NCBI GenBank assembly: GCA_021531795.1
Contig: JADYUL010000003.1
Location: forward strand, 216,072 to 280,071
Length of the DNA: 64,000 bases
Source: Lacrimispora saccharolytica
GTDB taxonomy: Bacteria; Bacillota; Clostridia; Lachnospirales; Lachnospiraceae
Direction of reading: 5' to 3'
Below, one piece after another: positions 19,365 through 27,779 of the stretch. A model generated the notes under the pieces. The model searched no databases. It saw nothing but the letters and a program-made list of their open reading frames with translations, and was not told the DNA's origin. The position numbers and the translations under genes were made by a program. The number at the start of each line of letters is the position of its first letter. The stretch's first letter is position 1.

Positions 19365-20975
19365 ATGGGCGAGAATAACAGGAATCAGGCAGTGGAGCCG
19401 GATCTTAATCAGATAAGAAAGAATAAGAGAGAGAAGCTTGCTAATCTTCAGGCAGCAGGCAAGGATCCTTTTGTAATAACCAAGTATGACCAGACACATC
19501 ATTCTGTTGATGCTAAGAATGAGTATGTGGAGCATGAGAAGGAACTAATCGGTGACAGGGCAGAGGTTAATGTTGAGGGTCTTGATGAGGCAGCAGCTAA
19601 GGAAGCATTAAGCAATGATTACAACGAGAGACGTGCAATTATGGATGCTTCACCCATTAATGTCAGTATCGCCGGACGTATAATGCTTAAGCGAGTAATG
19701 GGGAAGGCCTCTTTTGCCAATGTATCTGACCTCAAGGGGGATGTACAGGTATATGTGTCAAGAGATTCGCTCGGTGAGGAAGCCTATGCAGACTTCAAGA
19801 AGTATGACGTAGGTGACATCATCGGTGTTAAGGGATATATGTTCCGTACACAGAAGGGTGAGATATCGGTTCATGCGGTTGAGACAGTGCTGCTCAGTAA
19901 GAACCTGCAGCCGCTTCCTGAGAAGTTCCACGGAATGACCAATACGGACCTTCGTTACCGTCAGAGATATGTGGATCTCATAATGAATCCGGATGTTAAG
20001 GATACCTTTGTAAAGAGAAGCAAGATTATCGCCGCTATCAGGCGTTACCTGGACGGCCAGGGCTTCATGGAGGTGGAGACACCCATGCTTGTGGCTAATG
20101 CAGGCGGTGCTGCAGCAAGGCCCTTCATGACTCATTTCAATGCATTGGATGAGGACCTGAACCTGCGTATCTCACTGGAGCTCTACCTTAAGAGACTGAT
20201 CGTCGGCGGACTTGAGAAGGTATTTGAGATTGGTAGAGTATTCCGTAACGAAGGACTGGATACCAGACACAATCCCGAGTTCACACTTATGGAGTTATAT
20301 CAGGCATATACCGATTATTACGGTATGATGGACCTGACTGAGAATATGTTCAGATACGTGGCACAGGAGGTGCTGGGTACAACCAAGTTCATGTATGGAG
20401 ACATCGAGCTTGATTTCGGCAAGCCTTTCGAGAGAATCACCATGATTGAAGCTGTCAAGAAGTATGCGGGAGTGGACTTTGATACAGTTCCCGACACAGA
20501 AGCAGCCAAGAAACTGGCAGACGAGAGAGATATCCACTACGAGCCCTATCATACCAAGGGAGATATCATCAATCTATTCTTCGAGGAATATGTAGAGGAA
20601 CACCTGATCCAGCCTACATTTGTCATGGATCATCCGGTTGAGATATCACCTCTTACCAAGAGAAAGCCTGACAGACCTGACCTGGTAGAGAGATTCGAGC
20701 TCTTCATCAATACCTGGGAGATGTGTAATGCATACTCTGAGCTCAATGACCCCATTGACCAGAGAGAGCGCTTCAAGGCGCAGGATGCTGCAGCGGCAGC
20801 AGGTGACGAAGAGGCTAACCACACAGATGAGGACTTCCTTAATGCCCTTGAGGTTGGTATGGCACCTACAGGCGGTATCGGCTACGGTATCGACAGACTG
20901 ACTATGCTGCTGACTGATAGCGCGGCAATTAGGGATGTGCTGTTGTTCCCGACGATGAAGTCATTAGACAAGTAA
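19365..20975 (+). CDS. lysS: Lysyl-tRNA synthetase (class II)
   Basis: 536 residues from ATG 19365 behind AAGGAGATAAT; an upstream in-frame ATG at 19296 would read through a GC-rich inverted repeat and is not family-like. N-terminal OB-fold anticodon domain (about 75-185), then the class II core: motif 1 around FMEVETPMLV, motif 2 GRVFRNEGLDTRHNPEFT, motif 3 GYGIDRLTMLL near the C-terminus. It ends DVLLFPTMKSLDK. The 3' end appears to be the integration site of the downstream element; the coding sequence here is intact. Confidence 0.96.
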   Translation: MGENNRNQAVEPDLNQIRKNKREKLANLQAAGKDPFVITKYDQTHHSVDAKNEYVEHEKELIGDRAEVNVEGLDEAAAKEALSNDYNERRAIMDASPINVSIAGRIMLKRVMGKASFANVSDLKGDVQVYVSRDSLGEEAYADFKKYDVGDIIGVKGYMFRTQKGEISVHAVETVLLSKNLQPLPEKFHGMTNTDLRYRQRYVDLIMNPDVKDTFVKRSKIIAAIRRYLDGQGFMEVETPMLVANAGGAAARPFMTHFNALDEDLNLRISLELYLKRLIVGGLEKVFEIGRVFRNEGLDTRHNPEFTLMELYQAYTDYYGMMDLTENMFRYVAQEVLGTTKFMYGDIELDFGKPFERITMIEAVKKYAGVDFDTVPDTEAAKKLADERDIHYEPYHTKGDIINLFFEEYVEEHLIQPTFVMDHPVEISPLTKRKPDRPDLVERFELFINTWEMCNAYSELNDPIDQRERFKAQDAAAAAGDEEANHTDEDFLNALEVGMAPTGGIGYGIDRLTMLLTDSAAIRDVLLFPTMKSLDK

Positions 20976-21016
20976 TATGCAGTGTTCATGAGGCTTCCAA
21001 GCCTTGAAAATACTGA
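20952..21016 (+). other. Putative left attachment site at the lysS 3' end (attL)
   Basis: The last lysS codons (T-M-K-S-L-D-K-stop, 20952-20975) are followed 27 bp later by CCTTGAAAATACTGA (21002-21016). The same order recurs at 58228-58290. That pairing, bracketing about 37 kb of accessory DNA, is what site-specific integration at a gene end leaves. The exact crossover cannot be fixed by eye. Confidence 0.55.
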
Positions 21017-21174
21017 ATTTTGACCCATTTTGACCTACTATTCAGGCCAGCAGAAAATAGCAAAAGTGCAACTTTAGTGCAACTTATTTGAGAAAAATAT
21101 GGCACATAAAGGAACAAAAAGGAAAAGTTCACTTAGAATTGAATAGGGTACTTTACACTGATTTAATGTAAATT

Positions 21175-21218
21175 AGGACACTTTCTTTAATTGAAAAATT
21201 AGAGAAGTGTCCTTTTTT
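21175..21218 (+). terminator. Terminator hairpin upstream of the parA module
   Basis: AGGACACTTTC... pairs with ...GAGAAGTGTCCT, followed by TTTTTT. Similar hairpins stand at 51950, 57149 and 58406, suggesting a conserved element left-end module. Confidence 0.8.
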
Positions 21219-21252
21219 GTTATGGTCAAATCTTAGGAAAGGAGAGAAGTCC

Positions 21253-21336
21253 ATGAAAAGTACAGCGATAGGAGCAGGCGATGGGTGCGTAGTCTCTGGC
21301 AAAAATAAAGCCAGGGAGGAAAGGAAAGATGGTTAA
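21253..21336 (+). CDS. Possible 27-residue leader peptide
   Basis: ATG 21253 with AAAGGAGAGAAG upstream opens a 27-codon frame (MKSTAIGAGDG...) whose TAA lies 8 bp inside the next ORF, so translation could be coupled. It lies almost wholly in the 82-bp segment missing from repeat copy 2. No homology is recognised; it may be a remnant. Confidence 0.35.
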   Translation: MKSTAIGAGDGCVVSGKNKAREERKDG

Positions 21337-21514
21337 AATCAGATTGCAAGGAACTACGAATGAAATTAAGAGAATGAGAAGAGTAATTGAAAGAAATCGT
21401 AGCTTATTAGTAGTAAGCACATCAGAAGTGTTTCCCAATAAGGGTACAAAGAAATATTTCAGACAATACATGGATATTAGTTTTGATCCTGTAAAGAAAG
21501 AAATGGCACAGTAG
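21329..21514 (+). CDS. Small DUF3970-like protein
   Basis: 61 residues with GGAAAG before the ATG. MVKIRLQGTTNEI opens a short beta strand followed by a helix and strands (VVSTSEVFPNKG), the pattern I associate with DUF3970-type proteins of Firmicute mobile elements. Function unknown. It stands just upstream of parA and shares its first 13 codons with the chimeric ORF at 57220. Confidence 0.6.
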   Translation: MVKIRLQGTTNEIKRMRRVIERNRSLLVVSTSEVFPNKGTKKYFRQYMDISFDPVKKEMAQ

Positions 21515-21533
21515 AAAAAGGAGATTAGAGACT

Positions 21534-22340
21534 ATGAGAGAAAACATCGCTAAGAATTTATGTAAGGTAATTGCACTGGCAAATCAAAAAGGAGGAGTAG
21601 CAAAAAGTTTTACTACGGCAAGTTTGGCAGTTGGACTTGTAAACTCAGGTAACAGAGTATTGGTAATTGATAATGATCCTCAGGGCCATGCATCCAGATG
21701 TCTTGGAGTTAGGAAACCGGAAAAAACCATTTATGACATAATGGAAAAACTGGTTAAGGGAGAAGAGATTACACCTAATGACTGTATGGAATGTATTGTT
21801 ACCACAGATGAAGGTGTTGATTTGCTCCCGGCTAATGTCAAATACGCAATGATGGAGCTTGAAATGTCTAGTGCTATGAGTAGAGAACATCTGCTGAATG
21901 AGTTTGTTGTAATGCAAAGACCATTTTATGATTTCATATTGATTGACTGTCCACCAAATGTAGGTTTGTTCGTATTAAATGCACTAACCGCATCTGATAG
22001 CGTATTAATTCCTGTAAAGCTTGAGGATTTGTCCATTGATGGATTACAACAGTTGATTCAGACAATTGGAATGGCTAAGAGAAGACTTAATTACAATCTC
22101 GAAATAGAAGGTATTTTATTTACTATTGTTGAGACTAATACAGTCCTTGCAAGGAATTCAATAGAAGCAATTAGAGAAGCCTATGGCGAACATGTCCATA
22201 TATACGATTTTGTAATACCTAAATCAGTCAAGGCTGCAGAATGCCCGGGTTCTGGTACCAGCATTTATAAGTATGATCCAAATGGAAAAGTTGCAAAGGC
22301 ATATGAGGTACTGACTAAGGAGGTGCTTTCAAATGTGTAA
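21534..22340 (+). CDS. parA: ParA-family partition ATPase with variant Walker A
   Basis: 268 residues behind AAAAAGGAG. ParA ATPases position plasmid DNA with ParB. The deviant Walker A reads NQKGGVAKSFTTASLAVGL: the signature and P-loop lysines are kept, but the usual G-K-T-T is A-K-S-F. VLVIDNDPQGHASR (Walker A'), FILIDCPPNVG (Walker B) and ADSVLIPV-like TASDSVLIPVKL follow. It overlaps parB by 8 bp. This suggests the element was a plasmid or plasmid-like ICE. Confidence 0.92.
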   Translation: MRENIAKNLCKVIALANQKGGVAKSFTTASLAVGLVNSGNRVLVIDNDPQGHASRCLGVRKPEKTIYDIMEKLVKGEEITPNDCMECIVTTDEGVDLLPANVKYAMMELEMSSAMSREHLLNEFVVMQRPFYDFILIDCPPNVGLFVLNALTASDSVLIPVKLEDLSIDGLQQLIQTIGMAKRRLNYNLEIEGILFTIVETNTVLARNSIEAIREAYGEHVHIYDFVIPKSVKAAECPGSGTSIYKYDPNGKVAKAYEVLTKEVLSNV

Positions 22341-23250
22341 AAGGGCAGGAATAGAACTGGATGATTTTGAAGCATTATTTGGAGAAAACAGTGGTGGCAT
22401 CAATGAAATGATGCCATCTACAAAGAAGAGAGATAAATCACAATATCCGATTGCTGACATAAAGATTGATATGATTGATGGATTTCCAAACCATCCATTT
22501 AGGGTTGTTGATGACGAGGAAATGGCACAATTAATTGAGAACATTTCTGAGTATGGAGTAATGCATCCGGTTATTGTAAGAAAAGTTGGCGACAGATATC
22601 AGATGATATCCGGTCACAGAAGATTATTTGCGAGTAAAAAGGCAAATAAAGAAACTATTCCTGCAAGGATAATGGAGCTTTCTGATGATGATGCAGCAAT
22701 CATTATGGCTGATGCGAACTTTTTGCAGAGGACAGAAATAAAACCCTCCGAAAAAGCCAAGGCATATCGAATAAAGTATGATGCTTCAAAGAGACAGGGC
22801 AAGAAAGGTATGGGAAGAAGCTTTGACGAAATAGGTGAAGCAGCAGGAGAAAGCGGAAGGACTGTACAAAGATTTATTCGTTTGTCTTATCTTTCTGATG
22901 AACTATTAGAACTTGTTGATTCCGGAAAGATAGGCATTGTTCAGGGTGTAGATATATCATTCATAAATGATGAATATCAGAAGTTTGTGTTTGATGCGGT
23001 AATAAAAACCGGGGTTAATATGAGCAAGGAGCAGTCCGCCAAGATAAAAGAATACGGATTAAATGGTAAGCTGATACCGGAAATGGTATGTCTCATATTA
23101 ACGGAAAAGAAAGAGAAGAAAAGAACATTCTCAATAAAGGCTGAGAAACTGAATGAGTATTTCTCAGATGATTATAGCGACACAGATATTGAGAAGATTA
23201 TTTTGGAGTTACTTGATGGTTGGAAGAGGGCAGGTGAGAAGCGTGACTGA
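22333..23250 (+). CDS. parB: ParB-family partition protein
   Basis: 305 residues, overlapping parA by 8 bp and rep by 8 bp. The N-terminal ParB/Srx CTPase-like domain (about 35-125) has HPFRVVDDEEMAQLIENI and ISGHRRLFASKKANK, and a helix-turn-helix follows (about 150-190: GEAAGESGRTVQRFIRLSYL). It should bind a centromere (parS) that is not identified; the repeated GTGCAACTT motifs near 21066 are a candidate only. Confidence 0.92.
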   Translation: MCKRAGIELDDFEALFGENSGGINEMMPSTKKRDKSQYPIADIKIDMIDGFPNHPFRVVDDEEMAQLIENISEYGVMHPVIVRKVGDRYQMISGHRRLFASKKANKETIPARIMELSDDDAAIIMADANFLQRTEIKPSEKAKAYRIKYDASKRQGKKGMGRSFDEIGEAAGESGRTVQRFIRLSYLSDELLELVDSGKIGIVQGVDISFINDEYQKFVFDAVIKTGVNMSKEQSAKIKEYGLNGKLIPEMVCLILTEKKEKKRTFSIKAEKLNEYFSDDYSDTDIEKIILELLDGWKRAGEKRD

Positions 23251-24412
23251 CGGATTTTTTCGAAGTAAAAAAGGATTTACTGTAGTTCAAAATGAGATTA
23301 CCAGAGACCGTGATATCTCGCTTAAGGCTAAAGGCTTGTATCTTGTGATACAAGCCAACATCACTATGCCTGATAAGAGATGGCGCAAAGAAGACTTTAA
23401 GTCGATGACATGTGAAGGTAAAAAAGCCTTTGACGGTGCATGGAACGAATTAAAGGAAGCTGGATATCTTAAGGTTCATATGTATTCGAATGGTGTTACA
23501 TGGACTGTTGAATATGAATTGCTTGATGAACCGGCTGCAGGAGCACATACCTTTTATTACAATTCAAAGGGTGAACTCACGAAGACAAATCTTGAAAGAG
23601 CGGCTTCGAAATCCATAAATGTCGGTTCAGATGTGGAAAATGATGAAGAAAACCCTGAAAAGGAAGAGAATTTCCGTATACCCCCTTTCGGTAGTAACGG
23701 AAACGGTAGTAACGGAAACCGGTATAACGGAAATGGTTACAATGGTAACGGATATAACGGTGATGGTAGCAACGGAAATGGGGGTAACAATAATAAAGAC
23801 TTAATTACAAATCCTAATATCAAAGACTCAGATATAAATACTTCTATCAAATCCTATCCTCAAACAAGTAAAGAGACTTTGGAAAGCCAAAATAAGATTG
23901 ATGGAGTGATTGATGCAAACAATCAATACATGGAAGTCATAAAGGAAAATATTAAGTATGACGAGCTGATGCACTGGTTTGATCCTGAGGTTAGACAGAG
24001 ATATGACGAACTATATCAGATTATCTGTGATGTTGTATGTGTACCAAGGTCAACTATTAGAGTTAATGGTAAAGATTATCCTTATGAACTAGTCAAATCA
24101 CAGTTTCTTAAGCTTAAAAAGGAGCATGTTGAATATGTCGCTAATAGTATGAAAACAAATCTTGGCGAGGTAAAGAACATAAGGTCATATCTGATTACAG
24201 CTTTATACAATGCTCCATCCACTTATTGTAACTATGTGGCTCAGGCATACAGAACTGAAAATCAGACAGAATATGAGTCTGAGTATGATGTGGAGAATAA
24301 AAGAGAGATGGAATACATGAAGAGCCTGCGCGAGTCGAATCCGGAAGGTTATAAAGTATACATAGCAGGTAAGATTGAAAAAAGGAAAGCTGAAGGTAAA
24401 TGGATTGTATGA
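23243..24412 (+). CDS. Plasmid-type replication initiator (HTH plus DUF6017-like C-terminus)
   Basis: 389 residues from GTG 23243, preferred over ATG 23153 because AGGTGAG precedes it and the product then starts at the conserved DGFFRSKKGFTVVQNE. The N-terminal ~110 residues form a winged-helix RepA/DnaD-like domain (KAKGLYLVIQANITMP). A low-complexity Asn/Gly repeat at about 150-185 (NGNGYNGNGYNGDG) links to a DUF6017-like C-terminal domain from about 245 (LMHWFDPEVRQRYDELYQII). It completes a parA-parB-rep cassette. Confidence 0.85.
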   Translation: MTDGFFRSKKGFTVVQNEITRDRDISLKAKGLYLVIQANITMPDKRWRKEDFKSMTCEGKKAFDGAWNELKEAGYLKVHMYSNGVTWTVEYELLDEPAAGAHTFYYNSKGELTKTNLERAASKSINVGSDVENDEENPEKEENFRIPPFGSNGNGSNGNRYNGNGYNGNGYNGDGSNGNGGNNNKDLITNPNIKDSDINTSIKSYPQTSKETLESQNKIDGVIDANNQYMEVIKENIKYDELMHWFDPEVRQRYDELYQIICDVVCVPRSTIRVNGKDYPYELVKSQFLKLKKEHVEYVANSMKTNLGEVKNIRSYLITALYNAPSTYCNYVAQAYRTENQTEYESEYDVENKREMEYMKSLRESNPEGYKVYIAGKIEKRKAEGKWIV

Positions 24413-24705
24413 GACTATTATTGAATACACTTCAACTTGTAATAATATCTTTATGGGGAATTACCTGCTACTGTATCTGCAATAATGATAATGGATTTAA
24501 TGTATTTCTATTTTGGATATTAATGGGATTTCCGTTTGGATTTGGCAAGATAAGAGCAATACTTATTCCAAAGAGGCTTGGGTTGGCCGGTGAACTTGGA
24601 GTGTTTGCCCTTGATGCCATATTAGCAGGTCTTATCGGCGGGGTGTTTCTTTTAAGGAAAATAGTCACGATTATCCTTGATTACATAAAGCTATTTGTGA
24701 AATAA
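24409..24705 (+). CDS. Small membrane protein (DUF6050-like)
   Basis: 98 residues from ATG 24409, overlapping the rep TGA by 4 bp (ATG 24400 is the alternative). Three hydrophobic segments lie at about 5-22, 30-47 and 65-85; the middle carries FWILMGFPFGFGKIRAILIP. I associate this pattern with DUF6050 proteins of Firmicute conjugative elements but the number is from memory. Role unknown; followed by a terminator. Confidence 0.65.
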   Translation: MRLLLNTLQLVIISLWGITCYCICNNDNGFNVFLFWILMGFPFGFGKIRAILIPKRLGLAGELGVFALDAILAGLIGGVFLLRKIVTIILDYIKLFVK

Positions 24706-24733
24706 GAAATAAGTTTATATATACAGCGAAATG

Positions 24734-24774
24734 AGCAGTTGATTTTTTTAAAATAAAGGTCAGCTGCTTTTTTT
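24734..24774 (+). terminator. Terminator between the rep and pcfB units
   Basis: AGCAGTTGA pairs with TCAGCTGCT (24760-24768), followed by seven Ts. It separates replication from conjugation genes. Confidence 0.75.
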
Positions 24775-24784
24775 ATTGAAATAA

Positions 24785-24809
24785 ACTTATGGACACTGTG
24801 TCCACAAGT
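24785..24809 (+). repeat. 25-bp palindrome upstream of pcfB
   Basis: Dyad ACTT-A-TGGACAC-T-GTGTCCA-C-AAGT. In reverse orientation it matches 34745-34769 at 24 of 25 positions. It lies 18 bp before the pcfB start, between terminator and ribosome binding site, as expected for an operator or a DNA-processing site. Confidence 0.8.
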
Positions 24810-24827
24810 GAAGAAAGGATGGAGAAG

Positions 24828-25325
24828 ATGAATGATGAATTAAATCATGAGGTTGCCAGTAAGACTGTGGCACTTACATTCAGAGCCGCAAGGCTTACTA
24901 AGGAGACTCTCGAAAAGGCATTAAAGAAATACCTTGAGAGTAGGGAACATAAGAAAGGTCAGGCTGAACCAAAGCATGGCAAGATGAAGCTTGATGAATT
25001 AGTTGTACAGGGACAGGGTGCGACTGCAATTGAGGTAACAGATAATAACATCAAGTCATTTGAAAGAATTGCAAAGAAATACAATGTTGATTTTGCAGTT
25101 AAGAAGGATAAAACTGTACAACCACCAAAGTATATGGTGTTTTTCAAGGCAAAAGATACAGATGTTCTTTCGCAGGCTTTCAAAGAATTTGTCAAAGTAA
25201 ATGAGAAGCAGAAAGCAAAAGCATCGGTAAGAAGTAAACTTAAGAACTACATGAAACAGGTTGCGCAGAATAAGAACAGAGAAAGAACCAGGGATAAACA
25301 AAAGAGCAGAGGACAGAGTCTGTAA
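24828..25325 (+). CDS. pcfB: PcfB-family (DUF3801) conjugation protein
   Basis: 165 residues from ATG 24828 (AAAGGATGGAG upstream); the frame is open to 24789 but that crosses the palindrome. The signature AARLTKETLEKALKKYLE followed by the Gly/basic linker HGKMKLDELVVQGQGATAIE, a strand-rich core (YMVFFKAKDTDVLSQAF) and a basic tail (NKNRERTRDKQKSRG) fit PcfB/DUF3801. In pCF10-like systems PcfB-type proteins assist the coupling protein and relaxase. The coupling protein gene follows but is truncated. Confidence 0.88.
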   Translation: MNDELNHEVASKTVALTFRAARLTKETLEKALKKYLESREHKKGQAEPKHGKMKLDELVVQGQGATAIEVTDNNIKSFERIAKKYNVDFAVKKDKTVQPPKYMVFFKAKDTDVLSQAFKEFVKVNEKQKAKASVRSKLKNYMKQVAQNKNRERTRDKQKSRGQSL

Positions 25326-25657
25326 TGGCTAGTATTATTGAGGGCATTGCAAAGGATATAAAGAACATACCAAAGACCATTAAGGGTAAAACGAAATCCC
25401 TGGAACCCAAGAAGGTTATCCTTAAGGTCCTGCCGTATGTGATATTTGGATATGTTGCAGATAAGTTTTATTTTGGCTATCGAATAACGGAAGGTAGCGA
25501 TGCTCTTAACAGATTGATGGATTCGCTGGCAAGTAACGTTGCATTTGCTAATCCATTGCCAAGCATTTATCCAAAGGATCTTCTTGTCGGTACTGTTAGT
25601 GGACTCGTTATTACAAACACCATCACTTCGGAAGTGATTTCATGGAGCCAAAGATGA
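25325..25657 (+). pseudogene. 5' fragment of a VirD4/PcfC-type coupling protein gene
   Basis: Starts in a 1-bp overlap with pcfB. The 110-codon frame has the N-terminus of T4SS coupling proteins of this group: a basic start, then hydrophobic segments (VILKVLPYVIFGYVADKF, YPKDLLVGTVSGLVI). The family is about 600 residues; here the frame ends SWSQR-stop before any ATPase motif. The break coincides with the start of a HIRAN-domain sequence, so a deletion joined two genes. Conjugation through this gene is therefore lost. Confidence 0.75.
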
Positions 25658-25884
25658 AGGTAAAGTTAACAAAGGAACCGGATAATGAATTCGATAAGGA
25701 GGCAATTAAGGTAGAAATGGATGGTCTCGGACTAGTAGGTTATGTGGCAAACAGCCCCTATACAGTTAAGGGCGAGAGTATGAGTGCCGGCAGGCTTTAT
25801 GATAAAATCGGAGATTCGGCAGAGGGAATTATTCTTTATGTGACTGAGCATGGAATTATCTGCTATGTAAACGAGGAGGAATAA
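25642..25884 (+). pseudogene. 3' part of a HIRAN-domain protein gene
   Basis: 80 codons. KVKLTKEPDNEFDKEAIKVE and GLGLVGYVANSPYTV, then GESMSAGRLYDKIGD, are the core of the HIRAN-type domain found in small Lachnospiraceae proteins. The usual N-terminal strand (a segment before MKVKL) is missing, replaced by coupling-protein sequence at about 25635-25650. It may still be translated from ATG 25642 or 25654 but is an incomplete domain. Overlaps the preceding fragment by 16 bp. Confidence 0.7.
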
Positions 25885-25887
25885 ATT

Positions 25888-26040
25888 ATGCCGGGACTTT
25901 TTGGCGATATGTTTGACTTTAATCATGATGGGAAACTTGATTCCTTTGAGAGTGGAGCTGAGTTTATGTTCTTTAAGGACGTGGTAATGAAAGATACTGA
26001 TAAGGAATCAGAAACCGATGATGAAGATTCTGAGGATTGA
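25888..26040 (+). CDS. 50-residue acidic protein with an EF-hand-like loop
   Basis: ATG 25888 with GAGGAGGAATAAATT upstream; ends at TGA 26038-26040. The segment DFNHDGKLDSFE has the D-x-N/D-x-DG-x-I/L-x-x-x-E spacing of an EF-hand calcium loop. The C-terminal third is almost all acidic (SETDDEDSED). Similar small proteins follow HIRAN genes in some mobile elements, but I do not know a function. Confidence 0.6.
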   Translation: MPGLFGDMFDFNHDGKLDSFESGAEFMFFKDVVMKDTDKESETDDEDSED

Positions 26041-26244
26041 ACAAAAACGGATGATTAGAATGGGCAACAATTGAAGAGGTAAGGAGAGGTAAGGAACCTT
26101 ACCTAGCAGGAGTTTGACAAGTTAACAAACATTCTATGTGTCAGGCACAAATAAATGGAACAGTTCTATATGGTTTTCCAATATTTCAATTTTTGAATCA
26201 GAGAAAAATAACTTAAGAACATAGAGAAAAGTATGTGTTTATGG

Positions 26245-26363
26245 TATAATGAAGTCCATATTTCAATATTCGAGAGACAGTCGGTTAGTCCACCCGATTG
26301 AATCTCATAATTAATTCCATGAAAAAACCGAATGTACTCCACAAGGGTGCAGGCGGTTTTTTT
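26245..26363 (+). ncRNA. Candidate small RNA with extended -10 promoter and terminator
   Basis: TATGGTATAAT (26240-26250) is an extended -10 promoter without a good -35. A transcript starting near 26257 would be about 107 nt, with a hairpin TCGGT/ACCCGA near 26281-26297 and a terminator AAAAACCG ... CGGTTTTTTT (26322-26363). No ORF with a ribosome binding site is inside it. It lies between the small acidic gene and the XRE regulator; antisense or regulatory roles are speculative. The rest of 26041-26520 holds a hairpin AGGTAAGG/CCTTACCT (26087-26104) and AT-rich DNA. Confidence 0.5.
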
Positions 26364-26520
26364 GTATCTTTCTTAAGTAAAATAACGGTAAAATAACTTC
26401 TTATCTTATATTTACTCTAAATAATTAGAGTAAAACACTACAAATACTCGCAATTTTTTCCGAACGAATAATACTCTAAAATATTGGTATATACTAATCC
26501 AAAAAGAAGGAGCATATGCC

Positions 26521-26865
26521 ATGACAAACGAAGAGTTACTGTGTCGTTTGGAGAGTATTCTAAAGGAAAGAGGGATGACTCTTTATGAACTTCAGAAGCA
26601 ATCAAGAGAGGAAGTAATAAAGGGAAGCACGTTTTATTCGATGTTTGAGAAGAGATCTGCTGTAAAGATCGAATACATCTGTGAATTTTGCAGGGTACTT
26701 GATATATCAGTAGCGCAGCTTATTGATGAAAAAAACAGTAAGAAATATCTTACGCCAGTTCAGATTGAACTGCTTGAAGAGTTTGAAGGATTGGATGATG
26801 CCATGATTAGAAGGATAATACCGATGGTTAAGGGCATAATCTTTTCAGAAAAGAGTAGACAATAA
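26521..26865 (+). CDS. XRE-family transcriptional regulator
   Basis: 114 residues, ATG behind GAAGGAGCATATGCC. A helix-turn-helix covers about residues 5-68: the recognition region KGSTFYSMFEKRSAVKIEYI is followed by CRVLDISVAQLIDE, typical of Cro/CI-like domains. The C-terminal ~40 residues are helical. AT-rich upstream repeats of ACTCTAAA/ATTAGAGTA (26415-26435, 26472-26480) could be its operators. Confidence 0.82.
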   Translation: MTNEELLCRLESILKERGMTLYELQKQSREEVIKGSTFYSMFEKRSAVKIEYICEFCRVLDISVAQLIDEKNSKKYLTPVQIELLEEFEGLDDAMIRRIIPMVKGIIFSEKSRQ

Positions 26866-26910
26866 ACCGGTGAGTCGGATGAATAATTCGATACACCGGT
26901 TTTCTTTTTT
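26864..26910 (+). terminator. Terminator after the XRE gene
   Basis: AAACCGGTG (26864-26872) pairs with CACCGGTTT (26894-26902), followed by a T-rich run. Confidence 0.85.
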
Positions 26911-26961
26911 TGATTTATGAAGCACTTAAGGTTTAACTGATAATGAATGCAGAAGTAATGA

Positions 26962-27000
26962 GTAAAAAAATGCTCCCCTGGGAGTTCGGGCACGGGGAGC
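26962..27000 (-). terminator. Terminator of the LytTR gene
   Basis: On the minus strand GCTCCCC/GGGGAGC (26972-27000) is followed by a run of seven Ts (the + strand A-run at 26964-26970), 78 bp beyond the LytTR stop. Confidence 0.75.
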
Positions 27001-27077
27001 ACATAGAAATTAAGCATTTTGGTATTTTCAAAGTGTATTAATTTCTTGGAAGGGGGTTCGGAATGGTAAGCATATTC

Positions 27078-27779
27078 CTAATTTGGCACAAGCACACAGG
27101 CGCAAAACCCGGGTTTAGGCTGATAGCAGTAGATAGTAAGATTTTTGTTAATTTCCGGACTGTAATCAGAAAGTGTACGATTTGAACCATTCAAAGCTAC
27201 ATCGGCATAAGCAACAAGCCACTTTCTGTCGCCGTTTTTAAACACCTCATAAAAAGAACGGTTTAGCATCTTTTCAATAGGGATGCCCTCCACCATTTCC
27301 ATTTGTTTGTTGCAGTAGCGGAAAATAAAGTCAACCCCGTGGCCGTTTTCATCAAAGGTAAGTTCAATTACACAGTATGCAACGGGCATATTGTTTAAGA
27401 TGTCGCATTTATCAAGAAAACTAAGCGGTAAAAGGTTTTCCACCTTAGCATTCTTTACATCCTGTTCCATTTCCTTCTTAAGTTTCCTGTGGGTACTTAA
27501 GTATCTTGTTCTGCCCTGAAAAGTCTTTCCATCAATCATTGTGTACACGCCGTCATGGCTTATGTTTAGTATCTTGTCACGGCGTACAATGGCATTTCTT
27601 GTAATGGAAATAAAATCATCTTTTGGAAGAAATGCAAGCACTTCCCTAAAGGGAGTTTGTGTTGAAACCTCAATACCGGGATCCTTGCAAACAATGGTTT
27701 TTCTGCCATGATGATAAATATATAGTATTTTCTCAATTTCTATGTCATTTCTTTTAAAAAATCTGTTAAGGTCAGCCAT
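27078..27779 (-). CDS. LytTR DNA-binding regulator with C-terminal PAS-like domain
   Basis: 233 residues. The N-terminal ~100 residues match LytTR: EKILYIYHHGRKTIVCKD, TPFREVLAFLPKDDFISITR, NAIVRRDKILNISHDGVY. The C-terminal part (about 122-233) is PAS-like (VAYCVIELTFDENGHGVDF, FRYCNKQMEMVEGIPIEKM, FKNGDRKWLVAYADVAL). It has no receiver domain, so it probably senses a ligand itself. It is divergent from the giant surface protein gene with a 287-bp shared upstream region and is the natural candidate regulator of it. Confidence 0.85.
   Translation of the reverse strand: MADLNRFFKRNDIEIEKILYIYHHGRKTIVCKDPGIEVSTQTPFREVLAFLPKDDFISITRNAIVRRDKILNISHDGVYTMIDGKTFQGRTRYLSTHRKLKKEMEQDVKNAKVENLLPLSFLDKCDILNNMPVAYCVIELTFDENGHGVDFIFRYCNKQMEMVEGIPIEKMLNRSFYEVFKNGDRKWLVAYADVALNGSNRTLSDYSPEINKNLTIYCYQPKPGFCACVLVPN

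Larger units (their letters stand above)
21049..21366 (+). repeat. Long direct repeat, copy 1 (318 bp)
   Basis: It matches 57022-57257 with two noted substitutions, except that copy 1 has 82 extra bp (21244-21325) flanked by the 9-bp repeat AGGAAAGGA (21235-21243 and 21317-21325). It contains paired GTGCAACTT motifs, a terminator hairpin and the start of a small gene. Confidence 0.9.
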
